Assembly: GCA_016871495.1 (NCBI GenBank)
Contig: VHDF01000036.1
Coordinates: 1-43,365 of the forward strand
Reading direction: 5' to 3'
Length of the DNA stretch: 43,365 bases
Source: Verrucomicrobiota bacterium
GTDB lineage: Bacteria > Verrucomicrobiota > Verrucomicrobiia > Limisphaerales > VHDF01
The translations under genes were made by a program, and so were the position numbers. Below, piece after piece: positions 19,423 to 28,331 of the stretch. The first letter of the stretch is position 1; each line of letters opens with the position of its first letter. The notes beneath the pieces were generated by a model, which was not told where the DNA came from, did no database searches, and saw only the letters and a program-made list of their open reading frames with translations.

Positions 19423-20931
19423 TCAAGAAGGCGCGGCGACCGTCACTTCGAAAGCGCCCGTGACGATCTGGCCTCTGGCTTTGGCTTGGAACCAGACGCG
19501 ATACCGGCCCGGCTTGGGAAACGCGTAGGGGAAATGGACCCGTGATTCTTGGGTGTCCACACCGCAGATGAGATCGTCGAGGCGCCGGACGGCGTTGATG
19601 TCGAGTTCGCGTTTGGCAAAGGTCATAAGTGAGGCCATGGAAGCCGTGCCTTGAGGGTGCAAGTGAGTGAACACCGAGCTGTCCTCGTGCAGAATCACGG
19701 CATGTCCCGGCATGCCCATGTACAGTTCCAGTGGGGCGGGCTGGCCGTTCGCATCGACGACTTGGAAGCTCAAGCTAAGATCAACTCCCGCCACGACCGA
19801 AGACAATGCCTCCCATCGCACCTGATAGGGTTGGGAGGGCACTGAAGGGGAAGGAGCCGCGCCGGTTCCAACGGGATGAGAGGCGTGCCAGGCATCAGTC
19901 GGATCCGGACTTATTTCGCTGTGATGCCACGAGGCTGGGGAGGCGCCGGGACCGATTCGGACTCGACCGGTGAGGGTTTGGGACGCTCCGGTTTCGTGGG
20001 TGATGTCGGCGAAAGTGAGGTATTCACCCTCCGGCAGAGGCGGCAACGCGGTATCAAAGAGCCGGTCATCTCTTCCGGAGGGATGCAGGTGGGCGAAGAC
20101 GTCGAGGCCAGGTTGCCGGACGAGGAAAAGGTGCATGAGCTTGCCGTGGTCCGGAATCAACGGCGAGCGCTGGTGCCTTTCCCACCGGGGATCATCGATG
20201 GCAAGGCGAAGAGCGCGGTGGCCGTCGCGTTCGCTCAAGGTGAGAGTGGTTTGGGGCGACCGGTAGAGCCGGTTGGATACGAAATGGCGATCCACCGCAC
20301 CCCACCAACGGTAGCCTCCATAGAGTGCGCCCGTGATGAAGATCATAGCCGCGAGGGCCGCGAGGCGTCCGCCCCGGAGGCGGCGGCGGGTGGGAAGGCT
20401 TCCAGGTTCGAGCAGACTTTCACTCAAGGCCGCGCGTGCAATGGAGGCCAGGAGCGCGACGAGGAGGAGGCCGAGCCCGGACAATACTCCAGTCATGAGA
20501 GGAGTCATGACCAGCCTCCGGGTGGCCAGTGCCGTGATGGGCACGATGGCTTCGCCTTTTCCAGCCGAGGATTCGACGCGGACGAGTACGCCGTACGCGC
20601 CGGTGGTCATGAACCAGAGTTCGGCGCTGTAGAGGTTGGTTTCGCCTCGGACGAGCGTGGCTGAGTCGGGAGGAGGCGCCCCCTTGCGTCCGGCATCCCA
20701 CTTCACAGGGAGGACTTGGACCTGATGGGGTCCCGTGTTCTTAACCCGGACCGAAATCTGGGCCAAACCGGGGACGACGGGGGGCGGGCGGATGACGACG
20801 CGGATGGGGTGGGGTCCGGCTTCTCCTTCAAAAAAAACATTGGGGCTGCCGACATGGGCGAGCGCGGGCCAAGCCAGGCCGAGGAGAAGGATGGTGGACC
20901 ACAACGCCACTCTGTCTCGCACTTTATTCAT
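19423..20931 (-). CDS. Membrane-anchored protein with two HLHP (YtkA/FixH-like) domains
   Basis: A 502-residue protein. Residues 1-25 form a signal peptide, followed by a beta-rich domain (about 26-135) and two membrane helices (about 142-166 and 189-209). Two repeated C-terminal beta-domains each carry a conserved-looking HLHP motif (281-284 in VFAHLHPSG; 423-426 in VFTHLHPQG) with nearby His, Met and acidic residues. This arrangement suggests metal, possibly copper, binding outside the membrane, as in YtkA/FixH-type modules. That is an inference. ATG 20931 overlaps the stop of the upstream membrane gene (ATGA), so I reject the longer frame reaching 21222. Confidence 0.65.
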   Translation of the reverse strand: MNKVRDRVALWSTILLLGLAWPALAHVGSPNVFFEGEAGPHPIRVVIRPPPVVPGLAQISVRVKNTGPHQVQVLPVKWDAGRKGAPPPDSATLVRGETNLYSAELWFMTTGAYGVLVRVESSAGKGEAIVPITALATRRLVMTPLMTGVLSGLGLLLVALLASIARAALSESLLEPGSLPTRRRLRGGRLAALAAMIFITGALYGGYRWWGAVDRHFVSNRLYRSPQTTLTLSERDGHRALRLAIDDPRWERHQRSPLIPDHGKLMHLFLVRQPGLDVFAHLHPSGRDDRLFDTALPPLPEGEYLTFADITHETGASQTLTGRVRIGPGASPASWHHSEISPDPTDAWHASHPVGTGAAPSPSVPSQPYQVRWEALSSVVAGVDLSLSFQVVDANGQPAPLELYMGMPGHAVILHEDSSVFTHLHPQGTASMASLMTFAKRELDINAVRRLDDLICGVDTQESRVHFPYAFPKPGRYRVWFQAKARGQIVTGAFEVTVAAPS

Positions 20932-22142
20932 CGCCGGACGCGAGTCATCCAGCCTCCGATTCCGAGCCCCACGGCGGAGGCGGCTATGCCGAGGCCTGCC
21001 GCGAGGGCGATGTCTTTGGGCTGGGCAGCGGAGCGGTTGCGCAACCAGAATTCTTTCTGATAGGGACCAGGTCTGGAGAAGTAGGGATAGAACGCGCGGC
21101 CGGCAAAGAACCGATTTTGCGCCGAATCGGAGATCAAGAATTTCGAGAAATGCCATTGGGCCGGGAGCATCGTGCCCACGAAAAGTGCTCCGAGCGGAAT
21201 GGCGAGCAGGAGGACTCGCCACCAGGGAATTCTCCCTTTACCAAAGCGTTGAATGAGGAGGTCGAACAGCGCAGCCGGCAAGATGAGCAAGAGCGGAAAC
21301 GCGGGCGGCACCATGTGAGTGACCGGCGAGTAGATGGGCGCGAGCATGGGCTGTCCGCGGAAGAGGGGGAGGATCCAGAGGGCGCCGGCCATGATGCCCA
21401 TGTAAATGGCGGCGGAGCGAGTGGCACCCCAATTCCCCTTGGAAGCGCGGGAGATGAGAGCCAGATAAACCGGAAAGGTGCTGGCGATGATCCCGTAGAA
21501 GAGTCCGCTATGCTGCTGATTGGGAAAAGTCTCCTCGGTCATCATGATGGCGAGCATGGTGATGAGGACCCCGGCGACATCATTGAAAAGGAGACTGGCC
21601 CGTGCTTGCTTGGACTCCTCGATGTTGTTTTGGCAGGCGAGAACCAGGAGCAGAACTCCGAGCGCGACTCCAAACATGCCCAAAGCGAGAACGGAATGCG
21701 GTGGACTGATGATTTCCACGTCCAGGCCATAGGCGTCGTGCCACCAGTCGTCGAAAGGCGCGGAAGTGAGCATGGCGAGGTTTCCCCAGACTACCACCCA
21801 AGCTCCCAAGGGACCGTGGAAACCCCAGATCCGAACGGCTCCCGCCTTTTCACGGTCCGTGCCCCAAAAAGTCAGCCGCAGGATGAGTGCGATGCAGGTG
21901 AGGCCGGGAATCAGTCCACCCGCGTGAATGCAGAGATGGGCTGGCGTCCAGAACGTGTCTCGTCCGATGGTGGAATGCCACGAAATGTCCCACAGCACTC
22001 CCACGGGTATGCCGGTGACTCCGATGGCGGCGAGGTAAATGAACCACGGGATGGCCGTTGGTGCGGTGTCCCGGATTCGGGACCCGGCGGTTTCGAGAGG
22101 AGGCATGAGGACCTCAGCGCTCATTCCATCTTGCCGAGCCAT
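20928..22142 (-). CDS. Uncharacterised polytopic membrane protein with His/Trp motifs
   Basis: A 404-residue protein with about nine predicted membrane helices. Two striking segments stand out. Around residues 51-75, WDISWHSTIGRDTFW is followed by His69 and His73. Around 129-149, PFDDWWHDAYGLDVEI is followed by PPH (His149). The clustering of His, Asp and Trp at helix ends looks like a metal or cofactor site. I do not recognise a characterised family. Start choice lies between ATG 22142 and ATG 22124. It is translationally coupled to the HLHP-domain gene downstream, so the two proteins probably work together in the envelope. Confidence 0.65.
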   Translation of the reverse strand: MARQDGMSAEVLMPPLETAGSRIRDTAPTAIPWFIYLAAIGVTGIPVGVLWDISWHSTIGRDTFWTPAHLCIHAGGLIPGLTCIALILRLTFWGTDREKAGAVRIWGFHGPLGAWVVVWGNLAMLTSAPFDDWWHDAYGLDVEIISPPHSVLALGMFGVALGVLLLVLACQNNIEESKQARASLLFNDVAGVLITMLAIMMTEETFPNQQHSGLFYGIIASTFPVYLALISRASKGNWGATRSAAIYMGIMAGALWILPLFRGQPMLAPIYSPVTHMVPPAFPLLLILPAALFDLLIQRFGKGRIPWWRVLLLAIPLGALFVGTMLPAQWHFSKFLISDSAQNRFFAGRAFYPYFSRPGPYQKEFWLRNRSAAQPKDIALAAGLGIAASAVGLGIGGWMTRVRR

Positions 22143-22518
22143 GGAGGGATCCTGGTGTGCGGGGTGGGTCGTTGTCCAGCTTGCGAAAGGTGCGGAGTCT
22201 CTGGCTCCGGCTCGAACACTCGAACCGCGACCGTGATGACATCCCGTCGCCGCACGTTGAAAATCTGGAGTCTTCCGACCTGTCCGCACGCTGCGGCTGG
22301 TCTCCGACACATCCGCGCTCCCTTGATTCCACCGAAAACACCGAAGAACCCCTCTCCTTTCGGCAGGCCTTTGACGCTCAAGTTTTTGCGCATCTCGACG
22401 CTGCAGAATGGAGGATTCCAGGTTGACGGATCTGGTCGATGCTCGCGGAGCGGGTCCGCCCGAATCTATCGCGTCGTGATGATGCGATGGAAGGCTTTCG
22501 CTGTGGAGTGCGAAACCG

Positions 22519-22648
22519 GTGCATCCCGATGTTGCCGGTGATGCAGGTAGGGCGCGTCCGTCCCGGCGCGCCGCCGGAGCATGATGTTTTGCATCCCGTG
22601 GGCGGCGGGCTGGGACAGGCCCGCCCTACCAACAACATCGGGATGCAC
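22519..22648. repeat. 130-bp imperfect palindrome (REP/MITE-like)
   Basis: The arms gtgcatcccgatgttg (22519-22534) and caacatcgggatgcac (22633-22648) are perfect inverted copies. Inner arms (gtagggcg...cgtcccggcgcgcc and ggcgggctgggac...cgccctac) also pair well. There is no coding content. It resembles the short nonautonomous palindromes that are common between Verrucomicrobia genes. Confidence 0.75.
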
Positions 22649-22664
22649 GGGTGCGAAACGCACG

Positions 22665-22690
22665 GTGCATCAAGAGATTGTCGGTGACTG
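22665..22690 (+). repeat. Second copy of the GTGCATC-N-TTGTCGGTGA motif
   Basis: A 26-mer starting gtgcatcaagag and continuing attgtcggtga. It matches the left end of the palindrome at 22519-22544 and the copy at 24236-24261 in the outer positions, while the middle varies. Three copies in under 2 kb, all between genes, indicate a dispersed repeat family. Confidence 0.55.
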
Positions 22691-22705
22691 GGTTGTCGTG
22701 GTAAT

Positions 22706-22747
22706 GCAGACAGCATTGTCTGCTTTTTCGCAGGCTGCCCAGCCTGC
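22706..22747 (+). repeat. Two adjacent hairpins, the first followed by T5
   Basis: The first hairpin is gcagaca (22706-22712) / tgtctgc (22717-22723), a perfect 7-bp stem with loop gcat and then ttttt. The second is gcaggct (22730-22736) / agcctgc (22741-22747). The first has the form of an intrinsic terminator on the + strand, but no + strand gene ends upstream. It is more likely part of the repeat cluster between the membrane operon and the esterase gene. Confidence 0.6.
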
Positions 22748-22888
22748 GGGGCGACGAAGGGAACCCGGCGTGTGGAGAGCATGGAAGCGCCTCGTTCTTC
22801 ACCCGCCGGGCCGACTGACATTCGGCGATACGGCAGCCTGCGCCACACGACAGACCACTTCGGGGTTCACGGCGAAACGCACCCTCGG

Positions 22889-24169
22889 TTACTTCGATGT
22901 TCGCCCGAAATGCCGGTCGGCGAAGTCGAGGAACAGTTTCCAGTCGAAGGCGGTGATGTCATGGGCGCCCGTGCGCTGGTGGTAGCCCACGCTTGCCCCC
23001 ACGGACTGGTCCGGCGCGGGTGGGTTTGTCTCCACCAGTCCCGTTTTTCCGAAGAGCCGCCATGCCGGCGAAGCATGCACGGCGGCGAGGAACTCGCCCA
23101 AGGGATCCGCCCAGCGATCCTCCGTCGCGCTGGCCACATAGGCTGGACGCGGCGCCGTCAGCGCGATCAGTTGGTGCGCGTCCACCGGCATCTGGTGCTC
23201 CTGATCCGTGAAGCGAGCGTAGTTGCCGCAGAACCAATAGGGCACTGCGCGCACCAAGTCGCGCACGCGTTCCCCGTACTCACGGCGGGCCAGAGAGGCG
23301 CCGCCCTCACCCGAGTCGTTCGAGATCGTGATCGCGAATCGCTCGTCCCGCGCTCCCGCCCAAAGTGCCGTCTTACCGTGGCGGGAATGTCCGAAAACCA
23401 CGACTTTCTTGGAATCGATTCGGGGTTCGGATTCCAGCACGTCGAGCGACCGACTCAACCCCCAGGCCCAAGCCGCGATGGCGCCCCAGTCTTCCGGTCC
23501 GGGATCGCGCCCCGACTTGCTGGCATAGAACCCGCGGATACCGTCCTTCCACCCGTCGCGGTGGTCCGGTTCGATGTCCCCATAATAGTACGTGGCTACG
23601 GCGTAGCCCCGGCTGAGTGCCCGTTCGAGAGGCCAGCGCGAAGCGTGTTTTCCACGCGTGGCTTCGGTCGCGCGATGATTTTCAATGCCCATTTTCCGGG
23701 CGGGCCTCATCCATCGTGAGGAAGCGGTGATGCGGGGGTCGGAATGCACGCTCTGATTCCCATAATAATTGAGTCCGAGAAAGGCGGGTGCGGGAGAGAC
23801 GGCACCATTGGGGAGGTAAAGCAAGAGATCCAGACGCGGTCCGTCCGGACGCCCGTCCAGGAAGACGGCGATTTCTTTGCGTGTGGCGAGGCCGCCGAGT
23901 GCGTTGGTGTCTGTAAGCCCGGTTTTCCAGGAGAGTGTGGCGGGCCGTCCGGGGGCGGTTCCATAGATGTGCTTTTCGAAAAGCGACAACAGCTCGGGCC
24001 GCCGGCGGTTTCGCCAATCGGCTTCATGGGTGACGCGGGTGCCGTCCTCCGCGGCGAGGAGTTCGGGCAAACGATAGGGCGGGACTTTGGATTCGTCGTA
24101 GTTGGTTGCGGCCGCGGCCTGGATCAGAACGGCGAGTCCGGTAAGGCTGGCATGGAGGAGAGCATTCAT
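22889..24169 (-). CDS. CE15-type glucuronoyl esterase
   Basis: A 426-residue secreted alpha/beta hydrolase of carbohydrate esterase family 15, which cleaves ester links between lignin and glucuronic acid on xylan. A signal peptide covers about residues 1-21. The nucleophile Ser262 sits in the family motif GHSRHGKTALWAGA. Asp285 in ISNDSGEGGASL lies where the acid of fungal enzymes is found, and the catalytic His403 is in AHDITAFDW. The aromatic- and proline-rich N-terminal part (PPYRLPELL, ADWRNRRRPELL) is also typical. TTG 24178 would add three residues. It is divergent from the aminotransferase gene across a repeat-bearing region. It implies use of plant cell-wall polymers. Confidence 0.88.
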   Translation of the reverse strand: MNALLHASLTGLAVLIQAAAATNYDESKVPPYRLPELLAAEDGTRVTHEADWRNRRRPELLSLFEKHIYGTAPGRPATLSWKTGLTDTNALGGLATRKEIAVFLDGRPDGPRLDLLLYLPNGAVSPAPAFLGLNYYGNQSVHSDPRITASSRWMRPARKMGIENHRATEATRGKHASRWPLERALSRGYAVATYYYGDIEPDHRDGWKDGIRGFYASKSGRDPGPEDWGAIAAWAWGLSRSLDVLESEPRIDSKKVVVFGHSRHGKTALWAGARDERFAITISNDSGEGGASLARREYGERVRDLVRAVPYWFCGNYARFTDQEHQMPVDAHQLIALTAPRPAYVASATEDRWADPLGEFLAAVHASPAWRLFGKTGLVETNPPAPDQSVGASVGYHQRTGAHDITAFDWKLFLDFADRHFGRTSK

Positions 24170-24235
24170 ATAGGTCAAAGGCTGGGACTAATCATTTCGT
24201 GTGTCGGATTCGAGGGCGTAACCGTTCAGACGTCC

Positions 24236-24261
24236 GTGCATCCACAGGTTGTCGGTGATGC
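24236..24261 (+). repeat. Third copy of the GTGCATC-N-TTGTCGGTGA motif
   Basis: A 26-mer starting gtgcatccacag and continuing gttgtcggtgatgc. It agrees with the copy at 22519-22544 at most positions outside the middle. It is not followed here by the long palindrome, only by a GC-rich sequence. The surrounding 24170-24571 has no convincing gene. Confidence 0.55.
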
Positions 24262-24571
24262 GCGCGGCTGCGCCGGAGCGCGGTTTGATCTAACCCGCAT
24301 TGCAGAAACTCGATGGTGAGCGCTTCACATTCAAGCCGAGTGTGAAATATGCTGGCTAGGCTCACATGTTTTCCAAAGGCAACGGCGCATCGATCCCTGG
24401 CGGGCCATCGAGCGGGAGAAGATCGCCGCGGCGGGCTGGCGCGAGCGGAAGCGGCGTGAAAGGCGCGGTCCGGCAACTTCGGGATGCATCGTTCCGATGT
24501 GGCTTCCAAAACGCATTCTTGCCCGCATGCCGGTGGATGTGGAACAGTCCCGGCCCTGTAGTTTATTCTCT

Positions 24572-25669
24572 ATGGCACACGTCAAGCTCCACATCCCCGG
24601 GCCCGTCGAGGTCAGTGACAAGACATTCCATGCTTTTCGATCGCCGATGATCGGTCATCGCGGCCAAGGGTTTAAGGATTTATACGCCAGGATTCAGCCT
24701 CAGCTCCAGGCTCTTTTCCACACGCGGCAGCTCGTCTATCTCAGCACCTCTTCCGCCTGGGGCGTCATGGAGGGGGCCATTCGCAATTTGACCACCCGCA
24801 AGGTGTTGAATTGCATGTGCGGCGCGTTCTCCGACAAGTGGCTCGACGTTTCCCAGCGTTGCGGCAAGTCGGCGGAAGGGCTGCAGGTGCCCTGGGGATC
24901 GCCGATTCGCGCCGAGCTCATCGACGCCAAACTGGCCACCGGCCAGTTCGATGCCTTGACCCTGATTCACAACGAAACCTCCACCGGCGTCATGAGCCCG
25001 CTCGCCGAGATCGCGGCGCTCAAGAAAAAGTATCCCGACGTCATGTTTATCGTGGATGCCGTCAGCTCGTTGAGCGCGGTGAAAGTCGATTTCGATGCCT
25101 TGGGTATCGATGTGCTTTTGGCGGGCACCCAGAAAGCCTTCGCGCTTCCTCCTGGCCTGGCCGTCTTCGCCTGCTCGCCCGCCGCCCTGGCCAAGTCGGC
25201 CACGGTCAAGGATCGGGGCTACTACTTCGATTTTGTGGAGTTTCAAAAAAATGCCGAGCAACACATGACGCCCAGCACGCCCAGCATTGGGCATGTCTAT
25301 GCGCTGGCGTCGAAACTGGAGGACATCTTCGCGGAGGGAGTGCCCAACCGGTTCGCGCGTCACGAAAGGCTGGCGCTGAAAACGCGTTCCTGGGCGGAGA
25401 AGCATGGCTTCACGCTGTTTCCCGAAAAGGGATTCGAGTCTTTGACGCTGACTTGTGTGAACAATGGCGCGCGTCCGGGAACGGGCGGGCGCGAAGTGGA
25501 CGTGGCCAAACTCCAGAAGTTGGTGAAGGATCGCGGATTCCTGATCGACGGGGGATACGGAAAGATCAAGGGCACGACTTTTCGCATTTCCAGCATGGGC
25601 GATGAAACCGACGCGTCCATGGAACCGCTTTATGCGGCGCTGGACGACACCATGAAGGCGCTTGGATGA
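24572..25669 (+). CDS. Class V PLP aminotransferase (serine-pyruvate/alanine-glyoxylate type)
   Basis: A 365-residue fold-type I aminotransferase. The N-terminus IPGPVEVSDKTF is the usual family opening with the GP turn. HNETSTGVMSP (about 133-143), the PLP-ring Asp162 (FIVDAVSSLS) and Lys188 (AGTQKAFALPPG) mark the cofactor site. These enzymes move amino groups between alanine or serine and glyoxylate or pyruvate; the exact substrate is not visible. ATG 24572 is preferred. The open frame extends upstream to 24497, but those residues are not family-like. Confidence 0.85.
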   Translation: MAHVKLHIPGPVEVSDKTFHAFRSPMIGHRGQGFKDLYARIQPQLQALFHTRQLVYLSTSSAWGVMEGAIRNLTTRKVLNCMCGAFSDKWLDVSQRCGKSAEGLQVPWGSPIRAELIDAKLATGQFDALTLIHNETSTGVMSPLAEIAALKKKYPDVMFIVDAVSSLSAVKVDFDALGIDVLLAGTQKAFALPPGLAVFACSPAALAKSATVKDRGYYFDFVEFQKNAEQHMTPSTPSIGHVYALASKLEDIFAEGVPNRFARHERLALKTRSWAEKHGFTLFPEKGFESLTLTCVNNGARPGTGGREVDVAKLQKLVKDRGFLIDGGYGKIKGTTFRISSMGDETDASMEPLYAALDDTMKALG

Positions 25670-25714
25670 AGAATTGCCCTTGCGCGTGAGGCGTCCTTCG
25701 CCTTTCTTAAGGGC

Positions 25715-26668
25715 ATGTTCCAGATCCTCAAGCGTTCCGCCTTTAATCTTCCGGAAAGACTGGTCACGCCCGAAGGAACTTACACCAAGCGCCGCGAGTT
25801 TCTCCGTCAGTTCGGCTTCGCTGGGGGCGGGCTCGCGGTCCTCGGCCTTGGTGCCCAGGGATGGGCCGCCCAGCCGGCGGGAGGCGGGTTGAAGTATCCC
25901 GCGACGCGCAATCCGGACTTCAATCCCAAGTGGACCCTCACCGACGAGAAGGTGGCGGCGACCTACAACAACTTCTACGAATTCACCACTTCCAAGGATC
26001 GCGTTCACCGGCTGGTCGGCAAGTTTGTCACGGAGCCATGGCCGCTTGAAGTCACGGGGCTCTGCGAGAACCCCATGAAAATGGACGCCATGGAATGGGC
26101 GAGCTTGCATGGCGTTGAGGAGCGAATTTACCGGTTCCGCTGCGTGGAAGCCTGGGCCATGATTGTGCCCTGGACGGGGTTCCAGCTTTCCAAACTCATC
26201 GAGAAGGCCAAGCCGAAGCCGGAGGCCAAGTTTGTCAAGTTCGTGACCTTCATGAAACCGGATCAGGCCCCGGGGTTCCTGAACATGCCCCAGTATCCTT
26301 GGCCTTACACCGAGGGGTTGCGTCTCGATGAGGCCATGCATCCTCTGACGATCATGGCCACCGGCATCTATGGCAAACCGATGCCCAAACAGCATGGAGC
26401 TCCGATTCGGCTCGTGGTGCCTTGGAAGTATGGATTCAAGAGCGGGAAATCGATCGTCAAAATCGAATTCACCGCGCAACAGCCCAAGACCCTCTGGGAA
26501 TCCCTGGCCCCGGAGGAGTATCCGTTCGAGTCGAACGTCGATCCCGGGGTGCCACATCCGCGCTGGTCTCAAGCCACCGAACGGATGATCGATTCGGGCG
26601 ACCGTGTAAAAACCCAGCTTTACAACGGCTACGGCTCCCACGTCGCCAAGCTGTACTCCAAGGCGTGA
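25715..26668 (+). CDS. msrP: Protein-methionine-sulfoxide reductase, molybdopterin subunit
   Basis: A 317-residue YedY/MsrP protein that repairs oxidised methionines in the periplasm. A Tat signal is seen as KRREFLRQFGFAGGG (twin Arg at 26-27). Cys143 in YRFRCVEAWA is the molybdenum ligand. The segments KFVTEPWPLEVTGLCENP and GAPIRLVVPWKYGFKSGKSI match the family. The usual partner, heme membrane protein MsrQ, is not next to it. The stop overlaps the next gene's GTG by 4 bp. Confidence 0.93.
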   Translation: MFQILKRSAFNLPERLVTPEGTYTKRREFLRQFGFAGGGLAVLGLGAQGWAAQPAGGGLKYPATRNPDFNPKWTLTDEKVAATYNNFYEFTTSKDRVHRLVGKFVTEPWPLEVTGLCENPMKMDAMEWASLHGVEERIYRFRCVEAWAMIVPWTGFQLSKLIEKAKPKPEAKFVKFVTFMKPDQAPGFLNMPQYPWPYTEGLRLDEAMHPLTIMATGIYGKPMPKQHGAPIRLVVPWKYGFKSGKSIVKIEFTAQQPKTLWESLAPEEYPFESNVDPGVPHPRWSQATERMIDSGDRVKTQLYNGYGSHVAKLYSKA

Positions 26669-28311
26669 GCCTGCCGGTATTGAGCCGGGATGCGATGCGC
26701 GCATGGGAGCGCGACTCCTGGGCCGCGGGCCGCAACGTTCAATCCGTCATTCAACGAGTGGGCTGGCGCCTGGCGCGCTGGCTCGCGGAACACAGCCGCG
26801 CCAGAGATTCCATTCTGCTCCTGGCCGGGCCCGGCCACAACGGGGACGACGTCCGTGCCGCCGTGCCGGTGCTGGCCGATCGCGATGTGGAAATCATCAC
26901 CGTTCGTGATCCCTCCGCGGTCTTCGATTGCGTCCGCTTGGCTTTGCGCTCGCCCCGCCGCTGGGTTGTCGATGGTCTCTTCGGCATCGGGTTGAACCGT
27001 CCGCTGGACGGCGCTTGGCGGCGGATCATCGAGGCGGTCAACGCCTGCGAATGGCCGGTGGCCGCGATGGACGTCCCCTCGGGATTGGATGCTGACAGCG
27101 GTCAACCGCTGGGAGAGGCCATTCACGCGACGCACACACTGACGGTGGGCGCGCCGAAGCCGGGTTTGATCGTGGAGGCTGCTTCGCCGTGGGTCGGACG
27201 GCTTGAAGTGCTCAATGGTGTGGGATTGATCGAGCCGCCCGTGCCTGCGACGGGCGCGCCCGTCTGGCTGGAGGAAAGAGATTTCGCGGGATATCCTCCG
27301 CAAAGGGCCTCTTCTTCGCACAAGGGCAGCCACGGGCATGCGGTCATCTTGGCCGGGAGCCTGGGATACCATGGTGCCGCCGTGTTGGCGGCGCGTGGTG
27401 CCCTTTCGATGCGACCAGGGTTGGTGACTGTGCTGACGCTTCCATCCGTCTACTCCGCCGTGGCGGCGCAGATGGCTGCGCCGCTGGTGGGTCTGTGGAA
27501 GGGGGTGGACTCCATCCCTGCCTCGGCGACGAGTTTGGTTGTGGGACCGGGGCTGGCTGCGCCCGAGTGTGAGATTCTTCAGGAAGCGATTGCGCGCTGT
27601 TGGCAGCGCCTTGATTTGCCCATGGTGGTGGATGCCAGCGCTCTTGCCTGGCTGCCGCAGGGGAGGGTCGAGAGCCGCGAGCCCCGCCTTCTCACTCCCC
27701 ATCCTGGTGAAGCAGGGCGGTTGATCGGCATCACGGCTGGGGAGGTGCAGGGAGGGAGGCCTGAAACTTTGCGAGAGGTTTCAAAAACTTTTGGCCAAAG
27801 TTGGGTGATCCTCAAAGGCCGCCACACTTTGATCGGGCGAACCACCGGCAGCCTGGGCATCAATGGAACTGGATCGCCCTCGATGGCTCAAGGCGGCACG
27901 GGAGACGTGCTGGCGGGCATGGCGGGCGGATTGCTGGCGCAACGGGAAGCCCGCGGCGATTTGTTCAAGCTGGCGGCTTTTGCCGCGTGGGAACATGGCC
28001 GCCGCGCGGATCTTTTGGATCAAGTTCGTCCGCATTGGATCGCCGAGGACTTGGCGATTTTGGGAGCCGGCGTGCTTGGGAAAGATCCAGCCTTTGATTT
28101 CCAAAAACGTCCGGAGACGTCAGGTTGCGGTCCGCCCCGGCGAAACGAACATGGCGGGGCGTCACAATTCCGAAACCGCATCAAGCTCCTGGGCGATAAA
28201 TCTCCGAAATCGAATCAGAAGAAAGCCTCGCAAAAGCAGGTGAAGGCCAACGTTGCGACGCAAAAGAAAAACCAGGCCATCGCCAGCCAACAGGCTTCCA
28301 AGAAGAAATAG
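26665..28311 (+). CDS. nnr: Bifunctional NAD(P)HX epimerase/dehydratase with Lys/Gln-rich tail
   Basis: A 548-residue repair enzyme for hydrated NAD(P)H. The N-terminal YjeF_N epimerase domain (about 1-210) has LAGPGHNGDDVRAA and AAMDVPSGLDADSGQP. The C-terminal ADP-dependent dehydratase domain (about 230-490) has LTPHPGEAGRL and MAQGGTGDVLAGM. I place the start at GTG 26665, inside the msrP stop. After the catalytic domain comes an atypical basic tail of about 60 residues that ends in a Lys/Gln/Ser/Ala-rich part (from KSPKSNQKKASQKQ to the final KKK). Short free-standing proteins of that composition occur in some bacteria, so this may be a fusion or a separately started small gene. Confidence 0.9.
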   Translation: MSLPVLSRDAMRAWERDSWAAGRNVQSVIQRVGWRLARWLAEHSRARDSILLLAGPGHNGDDVRAAVPVLADRDVEIITVRDPSAVFDCVRLALRSPRRWVVDGLFGIGLNRPLDGAWRRIIEAVNACEWPVAAMDVPSGLDADSGQPLGEAIHATHTLTVGAPKPGLIVEAASPWVGRLEVLNGVGLIEPPVPATGAPVWLEERDFAGYPPQRASSSHKGSHGHAVILAGSLGYHGAAVLAARGALSMRPGLVTVLTLPSVYSAVAAQMAAPLVGLWKGVDSIPASATSLVVGPGLAAPECEILQEAIARCWQRLDLPMVVDASALAWLPQGRVESREPRLLTPHPGEAGRLIGITAGEVQGGRPETLREVSKTFGQSWVILKGRHTLIGRTTGSLGINGTGSPSMAQGGTGDVLAGMAGGLLAQREARGDLFKLAAFAAWEHGRRADLLDQVRPHWIAEDLAILGAGVLGKDPAFDFQKRPETSGCGPPRRNEHGGASQFRNRIKLLGDKSPKSNQKKASQKQVKANVATQKKNQAIASQQASKKK

Positions 28312-28331
28312 CCTTTCCACGGACGCTCTTC

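Noticed and set aside
21117-22541. 474-codon forward open frame opposite the His-rich membrane gene
   Set aside because: It is Glu/Gly/Arg-rich without motifs, while the minus strand encodes a well-formed membrane protein coupled to its neighbour.
22706-22728. Intrinsic terminator for a + strand gene
   Set aside because: No + strand gene ends upstream. The hairpin is better seen as part of the repeat cluster.
24330-24571. Coding remnant upstream of the aminotransferase (DPWRAIEREKIAAAGWRER)
   Set aside because: It is in frame with the aminotransferase and looks coding-like for about 30 residues, but no family is recognisable and there is no start. Kept only as a note.
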